64,000 nucleotides of DNA, from the NCBI GenBank assembly GCA_002382665.1, contig DFZA01000009.1, positions 437,308-501,307 of the forward strand, in the 5' to 3' direction. Shown piece by piece: positions 34,382-42,300 of the stretch. The notes below the pieces were generated by a model. It was given only the letters and a program-made list of their open reading frames with translations. It ran no database searches and was not told the origin of the DNA. Both the position numbers and the translations under genes were made by a program. Source of the stretch: Peptococcaceae bacterium UBA4068. GTDB taxonomy: Bacteria > Bacillota > Dehalobacteriia > UBA4068. Every line of letters begins with the position of its first letter. Positions within the stretch are counted from its first letter, which is position 1.

Positions 34382-35371
34382 ATGGACTTATATGCTTTGA
34401 TGAGAAAATTCCCGGGCGGCGTTTTTATCATTCCCTGGTTTATTGCCGTTTTTATCAACACTTTCTGTCCGCAAATTATGCAAATCGGCGGTTTGACAAC
34501 AGCTCTTTTCTCATCTGACGGCGCTTTATGTATGGCCTCGTTTTTAACGTTTATCATCGGCACGCAATTTGATCTTAGCAGAGTCAGAGAAATGCTTAAA
34601 AGAGGCATGGTACTGACTATCACGAAATTACTGATCGGTTTTATCAGCGCCATACTGTTTGTAAAATTATTCGGGTTAGACGGAATACTCGGTATCTCGG
34701 CAGTAGCCTTCACCACAGTGATCATCAGTTGCAATCCCAGCGTTTATCTGGCATTGGTTGTGGATTTCGGGGATCAGGACGACATACCTTTATTCGCGTT
34801 GTTAAATACAATCTGCATGCCTGTATTTCCGCTGATGGTTTTAGGCATATCGCAAGGCGGCGGCTTTGCGTTTATGGATATTGTCAATACCCTGGCTCCC
34901 TTCCTGATCGGCATGGTAATAGGCAATCTTGATCATCGTTCGCGCGATTTGATGAGCCACGGTATACTGATCGCCACGCCTTTGCTTGGTTTTTGCCTGG
35001 GAGCGGGAGTCAATCTGTTTTCTGCCTTCAAAGCCGGTTTCAGCGGATTACTGCTGGCGGCTGTTTTCTTAGTTATCAATATTACGATTATGTTACTGAT
35101 TGACCGCTTGATCCTCCATAGGCCAGGATATGCGGCGATAGCCAGTTGCAGCGTGGCGGGGATTTCTTTGATCGCTCCGGCGACAATCGCTGCCAGCAAC
35201 AGTATTTATCTGCCCTACGTTGAAAACGGCGAGGTTTTAGCGGCCATGGCATTGATAATAACTGTAATCGTCACGCCTCTGCTCTGTAAATTATCCGTGA
35301 GATTATTTGGCGACGGGCGCATACCCGACCAACAAATACCAGATGAAATAATAAAAGGAGCTGTCGACTAG
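34382..35371 (+). CDS. kdgT: 2-keto-3-deoxygluconate permease (KdgT family)
   Basis: A membrane protein of 329 residues with about ten hydrophobic segments and the KDGT family pattern: MRKFPGGVFIIPWFIAVFINTFCP, FIIGTQFDL, PSVYLALV, and SCSVAGISLIAPATIAAS near the end. Members import 2-keto-3-deoxygluconate by proton symport, a pectin breakdown product. No kdg catabolic genes lie beside it, so the real substrate is open. The ATG has CAGGAG 6 bases upstream. The stop codon falls inside its own terminator stem. Confidence 0.88.
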   Translation: MDLYALMRKFPGGVFIIPWFIAVFINTFCPQIMQIGGLTTALFSSDGALCMASFLTFIIGTQFDLSRVREMLKRGMVLTITKLLIGFISAILFVKLFGLDGILGISAVAFTTVIISCNPSVYLALVVDFGDQDDIPLFALLNTICMPVFPLMVLGISQGGGFAFMDIVNTLAPFLIGMVIGNLDHRSRDLMSHGILIATPLLGFCLGAGVNLFSAFKAGFSGLLLAAVFLVINITIMLLIDRLILHRPGYAAIASCSVAGISLIAPATIAASNSIYLPYVENGEVLAAMALIITVIVTPLLCKLSVRLFGDGRIPDQQIPDEIIKGAVD

Positions 35372-35380
35372 GACAGCTCC
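35357..35380 (+). terminator. kdgT terminator stem, separated from its U run
   Basis: GGAGCTGTC (35357-35365), loop of six, GACAGCTCC (35372-35380) is a perfect 9-bp stem over the kdgT stop. No T run follows here: the sequence continues into the R1 repeat. A second GACAGCTCC at 35674-35682 is followed by TTTTT. It looks like an intrinsic terminator interrupted by insertion. Confidence 0.65.
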
Positions 35381-35381
35381 T

Positions 35382-35663
35382 CAGCGTGTCGATAAACCTC
35401 GCGATACGACGCGAAGCAGCGAAGCAGCGCAGCTAGTGCATTAGCTGCGGTTTTACCGCAAGGTAAAAGCCAGCTAGGTCGTCGCCCAGGCCAGCACCGA
35501 CTCCTCGACGTATCTTTTTATACGCCTGCGTCGCCGGTTTCGACCGCCGAGGTAAAACCAAGATATTTTATCTTGAGTTTTACCTACGTGCCTCAGCTGT
35601 TGGTTTTGTTGTTAAGCAAAAGCCAGCTGGGTCGCCTGGTCTCGCTCGTTTCTCGGCCCGCTG
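35382..35663 (-). repeat. R1 structured repeat, copy B (inverted)
   Basis: The reverse complement of this 282-base stretch aligns with copy A at 32935-33143: identical long blocks such as ACCAACAGCTGAGGCACGTA and AAACTCAAGATAAAATATCTT, with scattered substitutions and one extra internal stretch of about 70 bases (35404-35480) rich in GCAGC and paired GGTAAAA/TTTTACC. Direct repeats GACAGCTCC flank it on both sides, as expected for a target duplication. It makes up most of the 324-base gap between kdgT and the acyl-CoA synthetase gene. Confidence 0.75.
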
Positions 35664-35695
35664 TCAACTTTTTGACAGCTCCTTTTTATAATAAC

Positions 35696-37375
35696 CTACT
35701 CCAGTTTAGTATAAGCAATCTTGCCTACCAGGGTATGCGGCAGACTGTCGCGGAATTCTATTTCCGCCGGAATCGCGTATTTAGCGATATGCATACGGCA
35801 GTATTGATATAGCTCTTCTCTGGCCGCTTGCTCGTCTATGGCGGCTTCGTTTAAAACTACAAAAGCCTTGACTTTTTGCCCTTGATAGCTGTCATCGACG
35901 CCGATAACGCAACTGGAAGCGACATTAGGGTGCGCGTCGAGAATATTTTCCAACTGCGAGGGATAAATTGAATAGCCGCGCGAGACAATTATCCGTTTAA
36001 TGCGCTGGCGGAAATAAACAAAACCTTCGTCATCCATAACGCCGATATCGCCGGTATGCAGCCACAGTAAACCGTCTTGGTGATAACGCAGGACTTTCGC
36101 CGTTTCTTCATCGTTATTGGCATAACCGATCATCACCGACGGGCCACTGATACAGATTTCACCTTCTTCGCCGTAGGGCTGTTCCTGTTCGCTGTCCGGC
36201 GCCACAATTTTATAATAAGTGTCGGGGAAAGGCAGGCCAATGCTGCCTTCACGGGCAATATTGTAGGGAGTAAGACAACTGGCGGTTACGCATTCAGTAG
36301 TGCCATAACCTTCTCTGATCTCAACCGTTGCTCCATGTTGTTTAAGAAAATTGTCAAATCGCTTTTTCAAGTCGACCGTCAGGGTATCGCCGCCGGAAAA
36401 GACGCCGCGCAGATATGAGAGGTCAGCGTTTTTCAAATCGGAATTGCGCAATATCGCCTCATACAATGTCGGCACTCCGACAATATAATGCGGCTTTTCC
36501 TTACATAGCAGTTTGGCATAGCTTTGGGCATTAAAACGCGGTACCAGCAAACAGCGGCAGCCGTGGGTTAATCCGGTATGAATACATACTCCGAGACCGA
36601 AACCATGGAACATCGGCATTACCGCCATCATCGTATTACCTGCTACCATGCAGTTACTCATTGCCACGGTTTGCAGCGCCAAGGCATTGAAGTTACGGTT
36701 GGAAAGCAATATACCCTTGGTAGTTCCGCTGGTTCCGCCGCTGTATAAGATTGCCGCCAGATCATCGGCCGCTCCTTGCGGCGTCAGACCAGGCGTTGCC
36801 GTCCCGGCAGCGATAAAGTCACGCCAACGGATAATATGGGTTTCATCATATGGAATCGGCGCAATTTTGCGCCCGGCAGTATGCTTATAAATAAGATTTT
36901 TCGGCAAAGAAAGTGCATCGGCGATATCGGCAATTATCAATTTCCGCAAATTGCACTTGCTGGCGATAGCGGCAAACTTGGTATAGAACTGATCAAGAAT
37001 GACCGCGGCTTTACTCTCAGAGTCTTGCAGATAGAAAATGATTTCCGTCTCCGCCGAGAGCGGATGGATCATATTAGCTACCGCACCGATCATATTCAGC
37101 GCATAGAAGCAAAAAACTGCTTGCGGTATATTGGGCAGACAGATGGTTACTCTGTCGCCTTTTTTTATACCTAAAGCAGTAAAGGCCGCGGCAGTGCGGC
37201 GGATTTCCGCCAATAACTGCCGGTAGCTGATCGTATTACCCATAAAGCGGCAGGCCGCATATGCGCCATAGCGCTCAGCGGCTGCCGCCATTAATTCAAA
37301 CATTGTTATAGGGGGATAATCAATATGGGTTGGTACGTCACCATAATGTTGCAGCCAGGGAGTTTTGACTGTCAT
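35696..37375 (-). CDS. acyl-CoA synthetase (AMP-forming), ANL superfamily
   Basis: 559 residues. Activates a carboxylic acid through an acyl-adenylate to its CoA thioester. Motifs: LYSGGTSGTTKGILLSNRN (A3 P-loop), REGYGTTECVTASC (A5), WLHTGDIGVMDDEGFVYF (A7), RQRIKRIIVSRGYSIYPSQLE (A8), and the catalytic Lys in LVGKIAYTKLE (A10). The fatty-acid chain length cannot be read from sequence. It begins 12 bases after lysS on the same strand with GAGG upstream, so it is probably cotranscribed with greA-lysS. Confidence 0.9.
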   Translation of the reverse strand: MTVKTPWLQHYGDVPTHIDYPPITMFELMAAAAERYGAYAACRFMGNTISYRQLLAEIRRTAAAFTALGIKKGDRVTICLPNIPQAVFCFYALNMIGAVANMIHPLSAETEIIFYLQDSESKAAVILDQFYTKFAAIASKCNLRKLIIADIADALSLPKNLIYKHTAGRKIAPIPYDETHIIRWRDFIAAGTATPGLTPQGAADDLAAILYSGGTSGTTKGILLSNRNFNALALQTVAMSNCMVAGNTMMAVMPMFHGFGLGVCIHTGLTHGCRCLLVPRFNAQSYAKLLCKEKPHYIVGVPTLYEAILRNSDLKNADLSYLRGVFSGGDTLTVDLKKRFDNFLKQHGATVEIREGYGTTECVTASCLTPYNIAREGSIGLPFPDTYYKIVAPDSEQEQPYGEEGEICISGPSVMIGYANNDEETAKVLRYHQDGLLWLHTGDIGVMDDEGFVYFRQRIKRIIVSRGYSIYPSQLENILDAHPNVASSCVIGVDDSYQGQKVKAFVVLNEAAIDEQAAREELYQYCRMHIAKYAIPAEIEFRDSLPHTLVGKIAYTKLE

Positions 37376-37387
37376 TAATTAACCTCA

Positions 37388-38854
37388 TTATTCGCGTGAG
37401 CGCAAAGTCGGGAAAAGAATCACATCACGAATTGAAGCGGCGTCGGTTAATATCATCACCAAGCGGTCGATACCTATACCCAGGCCACCGGTCGGCGGCA
37501 TGCCATATTCGAGTGCTTGCAGAAAATCCTCATCAGCCTCGTTGGCTTCTTCATCGCCTTTGGCGCGCTGCTCCATTTGCCGTTCGAAGCGCTGCCGCTG
37601 ATCCAGCGGGTCGTTCAGCTCCGAATAGGCATTAGCCAGCTCACGACCGTAAATAAAAGCCTCAAAACGGTATGTTAGCGAGGGATCATCCTTTTTGCGC
37701 TTAGTCAGCGGCGATACTTCAATCGGATAATCCATAACAAATGTCGGTTGAATCAAATTCTCTTCAACTTTTTCTTCAAATAACAGGTTGATTATATCAC
37801 CGCGGGAGGCGTTGTCAGCAAATTCAATTGACAAATCAGCCGCCGCCTGACGCGCTTCCTCATCGGTTTTGATTATATTGAAATCAACGCCTGCGTACTC
37901 TTTAATAGCGTCAAACATGGTGATGCGCCGCCACGGCGCAGCCAAGGAAATCGGCGTACCCTGGTATTCAATTTGATCGGAACCTAAAACCTCTTTCGAC
38001 ACTGCGGAAATCATATTTTCGGTTATTTCCATCATACCGTTATAATCACTGTATGCTTGATAGAGTTCCAGCATGGTAAACTCGGGATTGTGTTTGATGG
38101 AAATGCCTTCGTTACGAAAAACCCGTCCAATTTCATAAACGCGCTCCATACCGCCGACAATCAGCCTTTTTAAGTGCAATTCTAAAGCGATACGCATATA
38201 TAAATCCAGATCGAGTGTATTATGATGTGTGATAAAAGGCCGCGCTGCCGCGCCACCGGCGATATGATGCAGCGTTGGCGTCTCAACTTCAAGAAAGTCA
38301 AGATTATCAAGATAGTGGCGGATAGCGCGGATAATTTTGCTGCGGGCCACAAAAGCCTGTTTGACTTCGGGATTGACTATTAAATCAAGATAGCGGCGGC
38401 GATAACGGATCTCCACATCTTTTAAACCGTGCCATTTTTCCGGCAGCGGACGCAGGCTCTTACTTAAGAAAGTTAATTTTGCGGCTTTTACCGAAACTTC
38501 GCCGCGATGGGTGCGGAATATTTCCCCATCCACGCCGACGATATCGCCGATGTCCCAAAGATGGAACTGGGCGAACTGATCTTCACCCACGGCATCGATA
38601 CGCACATAAATTTGGATTTGGCCATCAAAATCGGCTATCGTTGCAAAACAGGCCTTGCCGTGTTCACGGATCGCCATCACGCGCCCGGCAATCGTCGTTT
38701 GTTGACCTTCCAGTTGCTCGAAATTATCTATGATTTGCTGTGAACTATGGGTGCGGCAAAAACGGCTGCCGAATGTATCGACACCCATTTGTTCCAGCTC
38801 TTGCATCTTCTTAATTCTAATTTGCATCTGCTCGTTTAACGGTAAATCACTCAA
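37388..38854 (-). CDS. lysS: lysyl-tRNA synthetase, class II
   Basis: Charges tRNA-Lys. 488 residues: an N-terminal OB-fold (about 55-145, TIAGRVMAIREHGKACFA), then the class II core with motif 1 (FLEVETPTLHHIAGGAAARPF), motif 2 (RVYEIGRVFRNEGISIKHNPEFTMLE, split here) and motif 3 (GGLGIGIDRLVMIL). Start is TTG 38852-38854, 9 bases after AGGAG. GreA-LysS adjacency is common in Bacillota; 32 bases separate them here. Confidence 0.97.
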   Translation of the reverse strand: MSDLPLNEQMQIRIKKMQELEQMGVDTFGSRFCRTHSSQQIIDNFEQLEGQQTTIAGRVMAIREHGKACFATIADFDGQIQIYVRIDAVGEDQFAQFHLWDIGDIVGVDGEIFRTHRGEVSVKAAKLTFLSKSLRPLPEKWHGLKDVEIRYRRRYLDLIVNPEVKQAFVARSKIIRAIRHYLDNLDFLEVETPTLHHIAGGAAARPFITHHNTLDLDLYMRIALELHLKRLIVGGMERVYEIGRVFRNEGISIKHNPEFTMLELYQAYSDYNGMMEITENMISAVSKEVLGSDQIEYQGTPISLAAPWRRITMFDAIKEYAGVDFNIIKTDEEARQAAADLSIEFADNASRGDIINLLFEEKVEENLIQPTFVMDYPIEVSPLTKRKKDDPSLTYRFEAFIYGRELANAYSELNDPLDQRQRFERQMEQRAKGDEEANEADEDFLQALEYGMPPTGGLGIGIDRLVMILTDAASIRDVILFPTLRSRE

Positions 38855-38886
38855 AACACTTCACTCCTACTGTATCAACTGATATG

Positions 38887-39363
38887 CTATTTTCTGATAT
38901 CGAGAATTTTGATCCTGATACTACCGGCAGGCACCGTCAAAGGAATAATACTGCCAACCGGATTACCCAACAGAGCATGGCCGATTGGACTTTCGTTAGA
39001 AATTTTGCCTTCCAGCGGCTTGGCTTCAACAGAACCGACTATTTGATATTCCATTATCTCGCCGCTATCCATGTTTTGTATTTTCACGATGCTGTATTCG
39101 GAAACGACGTCGATATTAACATCGGAAGAATCAACTACTCTGGCGTTTTTTAGCTGTTTCTCTAAAGAAATGATATTGCCTTCGATAAAGGCCTGTTCAT
39201 TTTTGGCATCCTCGTACTCGGAATTTTCACTGATATCACCGAATTCGATTGCCTGCTTAATCCGCTCTGCGACTTCTTTGCGGCGGACTGTTTTTAAATA
39301 TTCCAAATCCCCTTCCATCTTTTTCAGAGCGTCCAGCGTCATTAAAACATCGTTATCGGCCAT
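38887..39363 (-). CDS. greA: transcription elongation factor GreA
   Basis: 158 residues. Rescues backtracked RNA polymerase by stimulating transcript cleavage. The N-terminal coiled coil with its acidic tip is seen in GDISENSEYEDAKNEQAFIE, and the C-terminal FKBP-like domain ends SPIGHALLGNPVG...VPAGSIRIKILDI. ATG with GGAGG upstream. It is the promoter-proximal gene of greA-lysS-acs and has a perfect consensus promoter. Confidence 0.97.
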   Translation of the reverse strand: MADNDVLMTLDALKKMEGDLEYLKTVRRKEVAERIKQAIEFGDISENSEYEDAKNEQAFIEGNIISLEKQLKNARVVDSSDVNIDVVSEYSIVKIQNMDSGEIMEYQIVGSVEAKPLEGKISNESPIGHALLGNPVGSIIPLTVPAGSIRIKILDIRK

Positions 39364-39442
39364 TGTGTTTCCTCCACATCTTTATAAAATGCCTGATAGG
39401 GCAATTATTATACCTTCACCTGGTGAATAGAGCTTAAAAGAA

Positions 39443-39471
39443 ATTATATGCTTATCAGGCTTTTTTGTCAA
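39443..39471 (-). promoter_or_regulatory. perfect consensus sigma-A promoter for greA
   Basis: TTGACA (39466-39471), exactly 17 bp, TATAAT (39443-39448) on the minus strand. The leader of about 70 bases contains the small palindrome TTCACCAGGTGAA and a TGCC/GGCA stem followed by ATTTT, a possible weak attenuator. Confidence 0.85.
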
Positions 39472-39536
39472 GTGTTGCCAATCTGTCATATTTTTGGCAT
39501 ATTTCGCTATATTATATGCAAAGGGGAGTTGAAAAG

Positions 39537-40241
39537 ATGGACATAGCGCTAATCAGCATGGGGGTTAGGTTTAAAATAAAAAAGGAGGAGCCGTTTTGGC
39601 TACAGTTAGGCAACCAAAAACTATCGGTGCTGCCGCTTTGCTGCCGTCGCGGCAAATTTGCCAAAACTATCACCAAAGCGCAATCGGCCGGTTGCCGAAT
39701 ATTTGCCTGTAGCTGTAATTTAACCACTCTATATCCGTACAGCAGTTACCCCCGCATTGCTAACGGCAGGGCTTTTGCTTTAGCTTCCCTGATACGCGGC
39801 CTGGATTACGATTTTCCATCCTGGAGAAAGAATGCAATTACAGTTGCAGTTTCGGATAATTTCACAGCGCTGGCTGCTCGCCTGCTCTCTCAAGAGGCTA
39901 AAAAATTATATCTTTTAGCAGATGATCAATTCCGTTGGCAGCAACTGCAGCAGCAAATATACAAAGAAAGCGGCCTTTACACTACAATCTGCAGCGAGCC
40001 GCCGGAAAACTCGATTGTCATCAGTTCGGATGCGGCTCCCGCTACCACCAATGCCATCTGGTGTAATTGGCCGCAGGCGGCTGTTACCGCCGATGGTGAA
40101 ATCATTCAGACTCATTTTGCCGAAGCGGCGTTATTAGCCAGCGCCGCTGTTATTGCCAATCAACCGCTGCGTTTGCTGCGCGATCTGGCTCGCCGCAGCG
40201 CCCGCTATCAATTGCAGCCTCTCTTTAACAGAAATACTTGA
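39537..40241 (+). CDS. uncharacterised protein with a possible Rossmann-like core
   Basis: I do not recognise this 234-residue protein. There is no signal peptide. The middle (about 98-130) reads NAITVAVSDNFTALAARLLSQEAKKLYLLADD, the beta-alpha-beta pattern of a nucleotide-binding or dehydrogenase-like fold but without a glycine motif. The N-terminal part holds CCRRGKFAKTITKAQSAGC and CSCN cysteines. The start is at ATG 39537 because GGGGAG lies 8 bases upstream. Alone on the plus strand, divergent from greA and upstream of the riboswitch. Confidence 0.75.
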   Translation: MDIALISMGVRFKIKKEEPFWLQLGNQKLSVLPLCCRRGKFAKTITKAQSAGCRIFACSCNLTTLYPYSSYPRIANGRAFALASLIRGLDYDFPSWRKNAITVAVSDNFTALAARLLSQEAKKLYLLADDQFRWQQLQQQIYKESGLYTTICSEPPENSIVISSDAAPATTNAIWCNWPQAAVTADGEIIQTHFAEAALLASAAVIANQPLRLLRDLARRSARYQLQPLFNRNT

Positions 40242-40266
40242 CAATTAGATTTGCTTAATTTATAAT
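40238..40266 (+). promoter_or_regulatory. consensus sigma-A promoter for the riboswitch-oadB transcript
   Basis: TTGACA (40238-40243), 17 bp, TATAAT (40261-40266), both perfect. The -35 overlaps the stop codon of the preceding ORF, and transcription would start just at the 5' stem of the aptamer. Confidence 0.85.
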
Positions 40267-40270
40267 AACC

Positions 40271-40372
40271 TTGATAAAGGGGAGTAGCTGGCATTGGGTC
40301 TGAAAACCCGATGTTATTCGATGCGACAACACGATGCAAATCCGCGTCAATTTTTACAGCAAGACTTTTATC
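40271..40372 (+). promoter_or_regulatory. yybP-ykoY family riboswitch (manganese sensor)
   Basis: The two conserved ends of this RNA family are present: AAAGGGGAGTAGC (40276-40288) and TTTACAGCAAGACTTTTATC (40353-40372). They are closed by the P1 stem GATAAAG/CTTTTATC and joined by internal helices such as TTGGGTC...GACAAC segments. The family binds Mn2+. The 3' P1 strand is also the 5' arm of the terminator that follows, so ligand binding should prevent termination and turn the gene on. The downstream gene is an OadB homologue, not a known Mn2+ exporter. Confidence 0.8.
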
Positions 40373-40405
40373 CCAGATTGTTTAGTATGGGATAAAAGTT
40401 TTTTT
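40364..40405 (+). terminator. riboswitch-controlled intrinsic terminator
   Basis: ACTTTTATCCCA (40364-40375) pairs perfectly with TGGGATAAAAGT (40388-40399), followed by seven T. The left arm includes the aptamer P1 3' strand, so aptamer and terminator are mutually exclusive. Confidence 0.88.
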
Positions 40406-40440
40406 GTTATAATATCCCACATCGACAAAGGGGGAAGCGA

Positions 40441-41580
40441 ATGAATCTATTATCAGTATTGTTTGGAAATCTGATGACAATCACCTGGCAGCAGTTGGTG
40501 ATGTGGATAATCGGCGGCACACTGATTTATCTGGCAATCAAAAAGGATATGGAACCCTCGCTGCTTTTGCCTATCGGTTTCGGCGCTATTATCTGCAATA
40601 TCCCGGCTTCGGGAGCAATAACCCAGATCATCAACGGGGTTACGGAAATAGGTATTCTCGACGTCTTATTTAACGCCGGTATCGCCAACGAATTGCTGCC
40701 ATTGTTACTGTTTATAGGCATCGGCGCAATGATTGATTTCGGCCCGCTGCTGACCAATCCTAAGCTGTTGCTCTTCGGCGCGGCAGCCCAATTTGGCATA
40801 TTTTTTACGCTCTCAATGGCGGTACTGTTCGGCTTTCCTCTTAACGACGCTGCCTCTATCGCTATCATCGGCGCGGCCGACGGCCCCACTTCAATCTTTG
40901 TTGCCAACTATTTCAACAGCAATTATTTAGGCGCTATCATTGTCGCCGCCTATTCCTATATGGCCTTGGTACCGATAGTACAACCGCCGATAATTCGTCT
41001 TTTTACCAGCAAACAGGAAAGAAAAATCCGTATGGAGTATAAGCCCAAAGATGTCCCGCAAGTGGTGAAAATCCTCTTCCCGATCATCGTTACGATCATC
41101 GCCGGCGTGGTTGCTCCCCGCTCGGTCGCTTTAATCGGTTTCCTGATGTTCGGTAACCTGATCAGGGAATGTGGCGTACTGGCTCGCTTCTCGCAGGGCG
41201 CGCAAAACGAGCTGACCAATATCGTCACACTGCTGCTCGGTATTACCATTGCCGCACGTATGCAAGCGGCTTCTTTCCTGTCTCCGGCAACATTGTTGAT
41301 CCTTTGTCTCGGCTTGGTCGCATTCATTTTTGATACGATCGGCGGTGTAATATTTGCTAAAATATTAAATCTCTTTGTCAAAGATAAGTTTAATCCCATG
41401 ATCGGAGCCTGCGGTATTTCAGCTTTCCCCATGTCGTCACGGGTTATCCATAAAATGGGCTTGAAAGAAGATCCGCAGAATTTTCTGCTTATGCATACTG
41501 TCGGTGTTAATGTTGGCGGCCAGATTGCTTCTGTAGTAGCCGGCGGTTTAGTTATCAGTTTAGTCAGCGCTTTGCTGTAA
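40441..41580 (+). CDS. oadB: sodium ion-translocating decarboxylase subunit beta (OadB/MmdB family)
   Basis: 379 residues, about eleven membrane spans. In oxaloacetate, methylmalonyl-CoA and glutaconyl-CoA decarboxylases the beta subunit couples decarboxylation to Na+ export. The family blocks are present: FIGIGAMIDFGPLL, GAADGPTSIFVAN (with the Na+-binding Asp), and GACGISAFPMSSRVIHKMG. There is no alpha or biotin-carrier gene here; only a tiny gamma-like protein follows. This solitary copy behind an Mn2+-type riboswitch suggests a transport role separate from the classic enzymes. ATG with AAAGGGGGAAGCG upstream. Confidence 0.92.
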   Translation: MNLLSVLFGNLMTITWQQLVMWIIGGTLIYLAIKKDMEPSLLLPIGFGAIICNIPASGAITQIINGVTEIGILDVLFNAGIANELLPLLLFIGIGAMIDFGPLLTNPKLLLFGAAAQFGIFFTLSMAVLFGFPLNDAASIAIIGAADGPTSIFVANYFNSNYLGAIIVAAYSYMALVPIVQPPIIRLFTSKQERKIRMEYKPKDVPQVVKILFPIIVTIIAGVVAPRSVALIGFLMFGNLIRECGVLARFSQGAQNELTNIVTLLLGITIAARMQAASFLSPATLLILCLGLVAFIFDTIGGVIFAKILNLFVKDKFNPMIGACGISAFPMSSRVIHKMGLKEDPQNFLLMHTVGVNVGGQIASVVAGGLVISLVSALL

Positions 41581-41593
41581 GGGAGGGAATAAT

Positions 41594-41740
41594 ATGCATC
41601 TCCATGTTGAGGCTTTTCTACAAACGTTACCGATAATGGGTTATGGCATGATAGGTATCTTTGCGATAATGCTGCTGCTTTATCTGTCAATTGTCATTTT
41701 ATTAAAAATATTTACCAGACATAAAAAGGAAGAGAATTAA
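41594..41740 (+). CDS. OadG-like single-span membrane protein
   Basis: A 48-residue ORF: a short outside part, one hydrophobic segment (GMIGIFAIMLLLYLSIVILL) and a basic/acidic tail TRHKKEEN. It begins 13 bases after oadB with GGGAGGG upstream. Size, topology and position match the small gamma subunit (OadG family) that stabilises the beta subunit in Na+ pumps, although the Pro-rich C-terminal part is missing. Confidence 0.65.
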   Translation: MHLHVEAFLQTLPIMGYGMIGIFAIMLLLYLSIVILLKIFTRHKKEEN

Positions 41741-41876
41741 AAAATTGCCATAAATTTAGTGTTTTTTGTGTAATGACAATTTTATCTAGGTTTTAACATC
41801 GTATATAAAAATGACTAATCGCAAATAATAATCAACATCTAAATTAATAAATTTAGAAAGGTCGATATATAGGCAA

Positions 41877-42014
41877 ATGAATACCTTGAAAGTCATCTTT
41901 TATATCGTAGCAGTAACCGCTTTTTTCTTTTATTGTGGTTATTATTTATTTAATTTAGTTTTCAAAAAAGTAAAGAAATTAATTGCAATTATGCCGCCGG
42001 TCTCAAAGGCATGA
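41877..42014 (+). CDS. possible small membrane protein
   Basis: A 45-residue ORF MNTLKVIFYIVAVTAFFFYCGYY... with one hydrophobic span and a lysine-rich tail (FKKVKKL). The ribosome site is weak (AGG 4 bases before ATG, or AAAGG 15 bases before). It ends before a strong terminator, so it may be the third gene of the riboswitch transcript. Family unknown. Confidence 0.4.
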   Translation: MNTLKVIFYIVAVTAFFFYCGYYLFNLVFKKVKKLIAIMPPVSKA

Positions 42015-42107
42015 CATAATTGAATGCCGATGGTTATTATTAAAATTATGTTATTTTGTCAGATGTTTTGCGCCCCAATTATCGACAACTAAAATCAACA
42101 TTTTTTT

Positions 42108-42134
42108 AAATCCCTTATTTTAAGGGATTTTTTT
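42108..42134 (+). terminator. intrinsic terminator ending the oadB unit
   Basis: AAATCCCTTA / TAAGGGATTT form a 10-bp stem with a TTT loop, followed by TTTTTTT. It separates the oadB transcript from the ECF sigma operon. Confidence 0.88.
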
Positions 42135-42300
42135 ATCGAATGCTATTCAAGAATAACGTGAAAAATGTAAAAAAGCATTGCTGTCAAATACTTATATCGA
42201 TAAAATAGATATAAAAGGGTTTGGGACATTATTTTTTCTTGAAAAAACGGAATTGTAATATTAAATCGTATTATTAATGTGAACAGAGGGGGGACGGCGA

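Noticed and set aside
34297..34734. 145-codon minus-strand frame across the kdgT start
   Set aside because: Spans two plus-strand genes with good ribosome sites; no start signal or domain.
40956..41690. 244-codon minus-strand frame opposite oadB
   Set aside because: Overlaps a clear membrane protein gene with a proper ribosome site; translated shadow has no recognisable domain.
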